DNA of 14,338 bases from Promethearchaeota archaeon (lineage in GTDB: Archaea; Asgardarchaeota; Lokiarchaeia; Sigynarchaeales; SOKP01): assembly GCA_004524425.1 (NCBI GenBank), contig SDNN01000057.1:1-14338 (forward strand). The letters are read 5' to 3'. The notes under the pieces were generated by a model. The model made no database searches. It saw only the letters and a list, made by a program, of their open reading frames with translations, and was not told where the DNA came from. Shown piece by piece: positions 8,236 to 13,798 of the stretch. The position numbers were made by a program, and so were the translations under genes. Position 1 is the first letter of the stretch; every line of letters begins with the position of its first letter.

Positions 8236-9120
8236 TTAATTATTCTTTGATTCTATTAATTTTACATCAATCTCAATAATGCCACTTATTCTATATATCT
8301 CATCTAAAATTGCATTGAGTTTTTCCATTTCAGTGTTAATAAATACCTCGTACAAGCATTTATCTACTTCCTGACAAATTCCTGAAGTAAATATTAATGA
8401 AATTTCATCTTCAAATTTGGAAAACACCCGTGAGATCTGCTGCAGGATGCTTACCGTCATTTGTTCTCCAAACATGATCACTAAATTAAATATTTTATCT
8501 GCTTCAACGGGTATGATGTCCAATTTCATGGCTTCTCCTCGAGTCCTGAATACCATGAAACAATTCTGCTTGTTATTTATCAATTTATTTAACTTTTTGA
8601 TCACGCCCTCTGATAACCCAATAATTTTTTCTTTCTTTAATCTTTCAAAATTAATCAATTGTCCTTCGGTTTCTACATTTTTTATCACGAGTATTTTATA
8701 CAAATTATTCAGCTCCTCTTTTATTATGCTAAATTTCTCCTGAATTTTATCTTTCTCTTCAACCGGACCTTTATTAATGTAGAATGCTTTATATACATCC
8801 GGTATTTTTTTTATTTTGTCTACAAATTTGGCAAGCACTTGTTCATACATGGCATAGTCCGGCTCTTCTTCCGATACTATCGCAGAGATCAAGGCTAACT
8901 CGGAGCGACCTCGTGCCCATTTGGAATCTAAATCAAAAACCCAATTGGCTGTTTTTAATTCTGGGGAGAAGGTATGGGTAAAAAAACCATCCTGCTCTGA
9001 ATTTAAGAATGATGCAATTTGTTCAACGTGATCAGCATCTAAATTCTTTCTTAAATTGTGAGGATTAGTAAGAAATACCAATGGTCCCACTATTCTGTCA
9101 AAATAACTTAATAACAGCAT
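8236..9120 (-). CDS. Longin-like protein with FDxIxGP motif and ACT-like C-terminal domain
   Basis: This 294-residue soluble protein belongs to no enzyme family I recognise. It opens directly with a beta-strand and the motif YFDRIVGPLVF (6-16), followed by GFFTHTF (45-51), NWVFDLDSKWARG (59-71) and ELALISAIV (74-82). The FDxIxGP opening resembles the N-terminal longin domains of eukaryotic regulators such as NPRL2 (SEFHPTLGPKI). A charged helical linker spans about 120-185. The last 100 residues show beta-alpha-beta-beta-alpha-beta order with hydrophobic strands near 211-217, 240-245, 256-261 and 282-288, similar to ACT/ferredoxin-like folds. A GTPase-partner or small-ligand sensor role is inferred only from these folds. 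No transmembrane segment is seen. It sits 97 bp upstream of the GalT-like gene on the same strand. Confidence 0.7.
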   Translation of the reverse strand: MLLLSYFDRIVGPLVFLTNPHNLRKNLDADHVEQIASFLNSEQDGFFTHTFSPELKTANWVFDLDSKWARGRSELALISAIVSEEEPDYAMYEQVLAKFVDKIKKIPDVYKAFYINKGPVEEKDKIQEKFSIIKEELNNLYKILVIKNVETEGQLINFERLKKEKIIGLSEGVIKKLNKLINNKQNCFMVFRTRGEAMKLDIIPVEADKIFNLVIMFGEQMTVSILQQISRVFSKFEDEISLIFTSGICQEVDKCLYEVFINTEMEKLNAILDEIYRISGIIEIDVKLIESKNN

Positions 9121-9299
9121 TTTCGTCGTATTTTTTCCAATAAATAAACTCGTGAATAAATGTTATAACTTGTGTATTAGAAATATTTTAGTAATTGCTT
9201 TTTATAAATCTTAGTTCTAGGAATCATTTATTCAGAGAAATATAATGGCATTTTTTTATTATTAGACAGAATTTATGAAATAAGAAAATGGAAATTCCT

Positions 9300-9317
9300 T
9301 TTTTTCCGTGGAAAAAA
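9300..9317. repeat. Inverted repeat TTTTTTCC-GT-GGAAAAAA
   Basis: An 8-bp perfect inverted repeat with a 2-bp spacer, directly after the small palindrome GGAAATTCC (9290-9298). The 2-nt loop is too tight for a full RNA hairpin, so a protein-binding site on DNA is more likely. It lies about 180 bp upstream of the minus-strand longin-like gene. Confidence 0.4.
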
Positions 9318-9327
9318 GAGAAAATAT

Positions 9328-9354
9328 GTTCAGTAAAACATATAAATGCTGAAC
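9328..9354. repeat. Inverted repeat GTTCAG/CTGAAC bracketing a TATA-like sequence
   Basis: GTTCAG (9328-9333) and CTGAAC (9349-9354) are exact reverse complements flanking 15 bp that include CATATAAATG. This could be a promoter flanked by operator half-sites, but no obvious gene starts 25-40 bp away on either strand. Confidence 0.35.
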
Positions 9355-9688
9355 GAAATAAAGATTATTCTAGGATAACTAAACAATTTTCAACGATTCT
9401 TATTTGATCTTTACATTTTGATTAACTATATAAAATATATATGATAAAAAATTTTAAGCCAAAAATCTAATTAAATTTGAGCATTTGACGAGAATTTCAA
9501 AAATTAATACTTTAATAGCAAATGTATAAATAAAGGGAAAGCTTTAATACGATTCCTTTAAAAGAATAATGATATTAACCCAGTAAAAAACAATCTTTAT
9601 ATATTAGAAAAAAATATACTAATAATATAAAAAAATAGATTAAATGTAAGTTAAGGCGATCGAATTTTAAAATTATAAGCACTTAATA

Positions 9689-9720
9689 TTCCTAATCTCA
9701 ATTAGGAAGAAATTCCTGAT
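9689..9720. repeat. Three-part TTCCTRAT element able to form two exclusive hairpins
   Basis: TTCCTAAT (9689-9696), ATTAGGAA (9701-9708) and TTCCTGAT (9713-9720). The middle copy is the exact reverse complement of the first and pairs with the third over 8 positions with one G-U. Both spacers are 4 nt (CTCA and GAAA). It may be an array of operator half-sites or an RNA switch, about 150-180 bp upstream of the RHH gene. Confidence 0.45.
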
Positions 9721-9813
9721 TGATTTAGCAAAAGCGGTTATATTTTTAAAAATTTGGCCAACAAAATCATTAAAAATAGGTATATCAATAAGAGTCATCA
9801 TCTTGCATGAGGC

Positions 9814-9820
9814 TCTATAA
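9814..9820 (+). promoter_or_regulatory. TATA-like box of the RHH gene
   Basis: TCTATAA, about 55 nt before the ATG at 9873, predicts a transcription start around 9843-9847. That start would lie inside or at the end of the inverted repeat at 9824-9846, leaving a short leader with a good Shine-Dalgarno site. Confidence 0.4.
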
Positions 9821-9823
9821 GCG

Positions 9824-9846
9824 TTGCCCATGAATTGAATGGGCAA
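9824..9846. repeat. Perfect inverted repeat TTGCCCAT/ATGGGCAA, probable operator
   Basis: TTGCCCAT (9824-9831) and ATGGGCAA (9839-9846) are exact reverse complements with a 7-bp spacer. The GC content is high for this spacer, so chance is unlikely. It sits between the TATA-like box and the Shine-Dalgarno site of the RHH gene, where a bound protein would block transcription. Autoregulation by the RHH protein is the simplest idea. Confidence 0.5.
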
Positions 9847-9861
9847 TATTCCCCATTGTTA

Positions 9862-9867
9862 GAGGTG
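9862..9867 (+). promoter_or_regulatory. Shine-Dalgarno site GAGGTG of the RHH gene
   Basis: GAGGTG lies five bases before the ATG at 9873 and matches the anti-Shine-Dalgarno sequence well. It is the clearest ribosome binding site directly ahead of an ATG in the window and fixes the start of this gene. Confidence 0.65.
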
Positions 9868-9872
9868 TAAAC

Positions 9873-10163
9873 ATGAAAATTGTCACAGTAAATGTACCCG
9901 AGCGTTATCTTCAAGCCATTGAAAAGTTAATCGGTGAGGATGGACTCTATCCATCCAGATCTGAACTGATTAGATGTGCTGTAAGAGAATTCCTTTTAAA
10001 AGAACTAAGGTTAGCAAAAAATTTACCAAGTTTTGAAGATTCTGAAATCGAAAATTACGATAAAGAGAAGTATGTTCGCATTCCCGTTAATGATTCAAGA
10101 GATAAGGGGACCCCTATCTCAGAATTTAAAACCTATAAAATCATAAGAAAACTTGAGTTTTAA
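9873..10163 (+). CDS. Ribbon-helix-helix (CopG/Arc-type) transcriptional regulator
   Basis: The 96-residue protein starts with the DNA-binding strand KIVTVNVPE (2-10). Helix A is RYLQAIEKLIG (11-21), the turn is LYPSRSE (25-31), and helix B is ELIRCAVREFLLKEL (31-45). This is the classic ribbon-helix-helix dimer that inserts a two-stranded beta-sheet into the major groove. The SRSELIRxAVREFL signature is typical of archaeal RHH regulators, including the short CdrS-type regulators of cell division in haloarchaea; whether this one is their functional counterpart cannot be told. The C-terminal 50 residues are polar and probably flexible or effector-binding, with no NikR-like metal domain. An inverted repeat in its own leader suggests autoregulation. 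It is followed by a T-rich terminator, so it is probably monocistronic. Confidence 0.88.
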   Translation: MKIVTVNVPERYLQAIEKLIGEDGLYPSRSELIRCAVREFLLKELRLAKNLPSFEDSEIENYDKEKYVRIPVNDSRDKGTPISEFKTYKIIRKLEF

Positions 10164-10202
10164 AGATTAACTCGAAATTAAGAACATTATCGAATAGGAA
10201 AT

Positions 10203-10245
10203 CTTCAAGCATGAAGGAAATTCTCTATTTTTTTTTATTTTTTTT
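10203..10245 (+). terminator. Hairpin plus T-tracts after the RHH gene
   Basis: CTTCA (10203-10207), loop AGCA and TGAAG (10212-10216) form a 5-bp stem. Two T-tracts follow, 10228-10236 and 10238-10245. In archaea the T-tract is the main signal and the stem is optional. It lies 40-80 bp after the RHH stop codon. Confidence 0.6.
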
Positions 10246-10349
10246 AAATTTTCAACATATTTAACAAGGCGATTGAACTAACTCTTTGAGCCTTAAAATT
10301 AGCATGATTTTCTCTCACTATTTTCATGATTAATTAATTAAATTTTTAT

Positions 10350-11804
10350 ATGCAATCTGTTGCTATAATTATAATTATTGATGAGATTATTGAAATAAAG
10401 TTAAAATGGGAAAAACAATTGCCAGAATCAAATTTATTTAAAAAATTCATAAATAGTCTTCAATTTGACGTGAGCGATTATTTAGATACCGAAATTACAG
10501 AAGATCAAGATAAAATGATAGATGAAGCCACTTTTATATTTGAGGATAATATAGTGGGAGATATAAAGAAACTTGGAGGAAATCTTAAAAAAAATAAGGA
10601 TAAATTTGACCGTTATATTAATGAGGCTCAATCCAAGTTAGAGGATGACGAATACCAGGAGAATGCAAAACAATTGAGTAAAAGATTTAAGGAATATTCA
10701 AAGAAATTAAAAGAAGTAATTTCTAAAACGTGTGTAGCAATAATTCCTGTAAAAGAGATGCCATTAATCGATGTGACATTTAGAACCGTTCCCCGGATCA
10801 AGATAAATGACGATAGTATTGAGTTGATAGGAAATGGCATAGCGTATTATGGAGAGATTAAATGCGTTATTTCTCGGACTACCATTTTTGGTAAAATTAA
10901 GGGCGAAGAGCCCCTTTTTGCTCCCTTTATGGGCGAGCTTGATTTGAAGGGATATGAAATCAGTAATTCTGATAAAGAAAAACCGAAATCTTTAATTCAT
11001 TCTTACATATCTGCAATAATAGATTCATTAGATGCTTCTTCTACGAGAAATCAACTGGGAAAATATCATGAAGGGTATCAGAGGCACGGAGAGCCTATAT
11101 GTGATTTTCTCATGAAGAAAGACCAGCTCCTCGGAGCAATGAAAAAAGTCCATTCTGGATTGGAATCCGGACGCATTTCTTCTGATATTGCGGTGCAGGC
11201 TATTGCTATTCCATTCTCAAAATCAAATAATAGTTTAGTACTAGTCACTGAAGATAATGACGACGCTAAAGGATTTTCGAGATGTTTTGAAGGATTATTA
11301 AGATTTTCAGCATCATGTTGTGAAGCTTCAAACATCATCAAGAGAACTCCAGTCGAAGAGACTGAAGAATTAACACGACAATCAGCTGCCCTAAGAACTC
11401 CTGGAGGACAAGAATTAAAACAATGGACCGAGGATGAGCTAGCAGAAGAGGCTAGGAAAAGAGAACCTGCACTCCCTCCTGGAATGGATGTGTGGACAGA
11501 AGAGGATTTACAAAAAGATGCAGAAGAAAGAAGTCGTGGAATACCTGAAGGGATGGAGGTATGGACGGAAGAGGAATTAACGGAATTGGCAAAAAAAAGG
11601 CAAGGAGGCTTGGACATGCCCGAATGGACCCCCGATGAGGGACTAACTGAATGCGCCAAATGTGGATATGCGCTCAGAAGAGGATGGTCCGAATGTCCCA
11701 TCTGCGGGACCCCTGTTGAATCGAAAAAACATCCAGAAGCTAATTCCTCACCTGAACAAGAAACAAAGCAAAAAGCAGATGATGATGAAGCATCACAAGA
11801 TTAA
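10350..11804 (+). CDS. Zinc-ribbon protein with tandem W-T-E-[ED]-x-L repeats
   Basis: This 484-residue protein is of no family I can name. Residues 1-130 are helical and charged, with a probable coiled coil around 80-130. Residues about 133-340 look like a mixed alpha/beta globular domain. Residues 350-432 hold four tandem copies of a 21-23-residue motif with the core P-x-G-M-x-V-W-T-E-E-[DE]-L followed by A-x-x-R; the tryptophans are at 359, 382, 405 and 426. A zinc ribbon follows, C435-x2-C438 and C449-x2-C452, then a hydrophilic acidic tail. No transmembrane helix or signal peptide is seen despite the isoleucine run near the start. The ATG at 10350 has no Shine-Dalgarno site; Met55 is a less likely alternative start. 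The repeats and ribbon suggest an adaptor or scaffold, but the function is unknown. Confidence 0.8.
   Translation: MQSVAIIIIIDEIIEIKLKWEKQLPESNLFKKFINSLQFDVSDYLDTEITEDQDKMIDEATFIFEDNIVGDIKKLGGNLKKNKDKFDRYINEAQSKLEDDEYQENAKQLSKRFKEYSKKLKEVISKTCVAIIPVKEMPLIDVTFRTVPRIKINDDSIELIGNGIAYYGEIKCVISRTTIFGKIKGEEPLFAPFMGELDLKGYEISNSDKEKPKSLIHSYISAIIDSLDASSTRNQLGKYHEGYQRHGEPICDFLMKKDQLLGAMKKVHSGLESGRISSDIAVQAIAIPFSKSNNSLVLVTEDNDDAKGFSRCFEGLLRFSASCCEASNIIKRTPVEETEELTRQSAALRTPGGQELKQWTEDELAEEARKREPALPPGMDVWTEEDLQKDAEERSRGIPEGMEVWTEEELTELAKKRQGGLDMPEWTPDEGLTECAKCGYALRRGWSECPICGTPVESKKHPEANSSPEQETKQKADDDEASQD
11400..11646 (+). repeat. Four protein repeats (W-T-E-E-x-L unit) inside the zinc-ribbon gene
   Basis: The encoded units have tryptophans at residues 359, 382, 405 and 426, spaced 23, 23 and 21. 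Shared positions are P-G-M before the W (units 2 and 3 exactly), W-T-E-[ED]-[DE]-L in the first three, and A-x-x-R after it. The last unit is diverged (EWTPDEGL). The DNA copies have drifted, so the conservation is at protein level. Confidence 0.75.
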
Positions 11805-11805
11805 T

Positions 11806-11826
11806 CATTCATGAGAATGTTTTTTT
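11806..11826 (+). terminator. Hairpin followed directly by seven T, after the zinc-ribbon gene
   Basis: CATTC (11806-11810), loop ATGA and GAATG (11815-11819) run straight into seven T (11820-11826), beginning one base after the TAA stop. The form is that of a bacterial-type intrinsic terminator. A further T-tract lies at about 11846-11852. Confidence 0.6.
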
Positions 11827-11954
11827 CATGCTCAATTTATTTATGTTTTTTTAAAATTTTCATCGAACCAAAAACTTTAAAACACATGAAATTCGGGAGA
11901 ATGGAATCCTAAGGATAAGTTCAAAACTTTTTTTAATTATTTATTATATTACAA

Positions 11955-11962
11955 CTTATAAG
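11955..11962 (+). promoter_or_regulatory. TATA-like box CTTATAAG of the Arf-like GTPase gene
   Basis: The box is centred about 27 nt before the TTG at 11986, the spacing from archaeal TATA box to transcription start. This supports TTG 11986 as the start of a leaderless message and indicates a promoter separate from the zinc-ribbon gene upstream. Confidence 0.4.
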
Positions 11963-11985
11963 AATTAATCTTTTTGGATAATTGA

Positions 11986-13023
11986 TTGTTAAATAATATT
12001 TTTCTGTTTATTGGAAAAAATTTTCAAGACCTCGACCACCTAAACATTTATAATTATCCAAATGATGCCATCACCATTCAAGACGCTGATTTAGTGAGCA
12101 AGATAATATATGGTCATGATCATGGTGATTTAATTCACAAGACTAAGATTAACTCTTCTCAAGATCCCCAAAAATATGATAATATTTATAAAAATCACCA
12201 TTATAAGATTGATAGACCTGTTCCTCAAGTAATTGATGGCTTAAATATTTATACCAGCTGTGTTAATAATAAAGTGATTATTGGACTTATTTTTAACGAA
12301 GATGATAATCCTTATGATTATAAAGACGTTTTTGTTGAATTACTGAATGAATTACTCAATATTGAAAATGCTTGTGCATTTGAGGATGAGGTTGAAATAG
12401 AAAATTTACTCATCACCATTTTTATTGATATAAGAAGATTCGGAGACGAACATATCGATAAGAAGCCCACCATTGAGTACCACTATGAAGAATCATTCAT
12501 CAAAGTATTTCTTTTTGGTATAGATGACGTTGGTAAAACCTCCTTGGTAAGAAGATTGAAAACAGGACAATATAACGATAATTATTTCATCCCCACTAAA
12601 AAGTTCAACATAGATTATGTCAAGCAAGATAACGTTCCATGGCTATTAGCCTTTTGGGACATGCCAGGACAAAGAGCATTTCGTAAAAAATGGCTTATAG
12701 GCCTTCAAGATTCTAACATTATTATATACATGATAGACATCGCCAATCAAATTAGATTTAAAGAAGCCAAAAAAGAATTCTGGAAAATAATTAATAGATA
12801 TGATATAGCTGACATTCCCATACTGGTCCTAGCAAATAAATTCGATTTATTGAGTAATCCTGCTCAGGATGAGAAAGAGCAACGTAAAAGACTTCAAAAT
12901 GAACTTGTCTCTTATTTTGAATTTGATAAGATAAAAAATAGGCCATGGAAGTTAATATTTACATCGGTAAAAACGAAATACAATATTGATTTAGTGATAA
13001 AAAGCATATTTGATTTGCTTTAA
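11986..13023 (+). CDS. Arf-like small GTPase with N-terminal longin/roadblock-type domain
   Basis: The 345-residue protein is a fusion. The C-terminal ~175 residues are an Arf-family GTPase: G1 GIDDVGKTS (178-186), switch I IPTKKFNI in the place of the Arf IPTIGFNV, G3 WDMPGQ with Gln229 (224-229; Arfs have WDVGGQ), G4 NKFD (284-287) and G5 TSVK (326-329). All residues needed for GTP binding and the hydrolysis glutamine are present. Residues 1-160 replace the short Arf amphipathic helix with a longin/roadblock-like domain: strand NIFLFIGKNF at the start, and VIIGLIFNEDDNP followed by a helix near 95-125. No lipid-anchor signal is seen. The frame has a TGA directly before TTG 11986 and no internal ATG until the GTPase domain, so TTG is the likely start. 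The V4R gene follows after 105 bp. Confidence 0.85.
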   Translation: MLNNIFLFIGKNFQDLDHLNIYNYPNDAITIQDADLVSKIIYGHDHGDLIHKTKINSSQDPQKYDNIYKNHHYKIDRPVPQVIDGLNIYTSCVNNKVIIGLIFNEDDNPYDYKDVFVELLNELLNIENACAFEDEVEIENLLITIFIDIRRFGDEHIDKKPTIEYHYEESFIKVFLFGIDDVGKTSLVRRLKTGQYNDNYFIPTKKFNIDYVKQDNVPWLLAFWDMPGQRAFRKKWLIGLQDSNIIIYMIDIANQIRFKEAKKEFWKIINRYDIADIPILVLANKFDLLSNPAQDEKEQRKRLQNELVSYFEFDKIKNRPWKLIFTSVKTKYNIDLVIKSIFDLL

Positions 13024-13128
13024 TCCTTTTCTCTCTTCAATCTTCCACAAATCTTTAAAAATAAATTTAAATAATTAAGCAGATAAATTATATTTATTAA
13101 TATAATTAATAGAGAGTTAAAATTAAAC

Positions 13129-13728
13129 ATGTCCAAGCGATATAAGAAGACTAAAAAAGATGACCAGATTTTCATAGATGAAAAAAAGGGTCAATTATAC
13201 ATTGGAGATAAAGATCTTAGACTTCTCATGCTCAGACCAATAGACCTGATTGAGTTCCTCGAGTTTGCAGGCACGAACGCTGACGACATTGTCATTTGGG
13301 TCGGGAAAACTCTTGCTAAATACTTCATGGATAAGCTATTCCCTGGTGAGAATTTGGCAGAAGAAGACATCGCGACTAAAAAAGAAATTATTAACCTCGT
13401 GTTGGAAACTTTTGAAAACCTAGGATATGGACTATTAACCTCCAGTTTTCAACAAAAAACTATTTCAATCTCCGTTGAAGATCCAATCATCATGAATGAA
13501 AAAGAAAACATCATGGCAAAGAACGTGTGCATTCTTTATCTGGGGATCTTTAACGGAATCTTGGATTATTTAGAAATAGATGCAGAAGGAAAGGAAAAAG
13601 CATGCGTGCTATTAGGAGATAAGGCTTGCGTGTTCCAGTTTGATCTTCTCGGAGAGGAATTCGGGGAGGAAAGCATAGATCATGAAGAAAAAGCGGAGCA
13701 TATTTCGAGCTTTTTAAAGAGTCTTTAA
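13129..13728 (+). CDS. V4R (4-vinyl reductase/Bet3-like) domain protein
   Basis: The 199-residue protein carries a V4R domain at about residues 90-172: ETFENLGYGLL, then strand ISISVEDP, then KNVCILYLGIFNGILDYL (Cys134), ending in ACVLLGDKACVFQFD with Cys159 and Cys167 in the family's C-x-x-x-G-D-x-x-C-x-F pattern. The N-terminal part (RPIDLIEFLEFAG and a helix near 53-70) matches the rest of the V4R/HNOB-like fold. V4R domains bind small hydrophobic ligands in bacterial and archaeal regulators and are structurally related to the Bet3-type subunits of eukaryotic TRAPP, a GTPase exchange complex. Its position 105 bp after an Arf-like GTPase makes a GTPase-linked role attractive but unproven. 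The gene has its own AT-rich promoter-like spacer. The start is ATG with only a weak GAGAG upstream. Confidence 0.82.
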   Translation: MSKRYKKTKKDDQIFIDEKKGQLYIGDKDLRLLMLRPIDLIEFLEFAGTNADDIVIWVGKTLAKYFMDKLFPGENLAEEDIATKKEIINLVLETFENLGYGLLTSSFQQKTISISVEDPIIMNEKENIMAKNVCILYLGIFNGILDYLEIDAEGKEKACVLLGDKACVFQFDLLGEEFGEESIDHEEKAEHISSFLKSL

Positions 13729-13798
13729 TAACAGATGTTTTTTACCTCTTCTACTAATACTACTTAACTACTCTCCAGATAATTATTTTTTATATCAT
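13729..13798. terminator. T-rich convergent spacer
   Basis: This 70-bp stretch between the V4R gene and the convergent membrane protein gene has T-tracts on the plus strand (TTTTTT at about 13738-13743 and again near 13787). They would serve as archaeal terminators for the V4R gene. No hairpin is needed or seen. Confidence 0.45.

Larger units (their letters stand above)
9121..9872. other. Long intergenic region (752 bp) rich in inverted repeats
   Basis: No convincing protein or stable RNA gene is seen. The best plus-strand reading is a 39-codon ORF (9288-9407) with no ribosome binding site. The stretch is extremely AT-rich. It contains the promoters of the divergent flanking genes and several inverted repeats: GGAAATTCC (9290-9298), TTTTTTCC/GGAAAAAA (9300-9317), GTTCAG/CTGAAC (9328-9354), a three-part TTCCTRAT element (9689-9720) and TTGCCCAT/ATGGGCAA (9824-9846). 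An unrecognised small RNA or a regulatory cluster is possible. Confidence 0.55.

Noticed and set aside
8417..8981. Three overlapping hydrophobic plus-strand frames inside the longin-like gene
   Set aside because: The hydrophobic readings come from the AT-rich complement of charged codons. The minus-strand frame has clear domain motifs over the whole interval.
9288..9407. 39-codon plus-strand ORF in the long intergenic region
   Set aside because: It has no ribosome binding site, overlaps inverted repeats, has an unremarkable composition and is short enough to occur by chance.
9121..9872. CRISPR array or mobile-element remnant in the long gene-free region
   Set aside because: No regularly spaced direct repeat, no terminal inverted repeats with target duplication and no transposase fragment were found.
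10350..10380. Signal peptide or membrane anchor at the start of the zinc-ribbon protein (AIIIII run)
   Set aside because: The hydrophobic stretch is only about seven residues and is followed at once by acidic residues, too short for a membrane helix.
11078..11701. Long open frame on the minus strand opposite the repeats of the zinc-ribbon gene
   Set aside because: It is the antisense shadow of the repeated W-T-E-E-x-L region. Its serine-rich, repetitive product mirrors the acidic repeats, and no start signal supports it.
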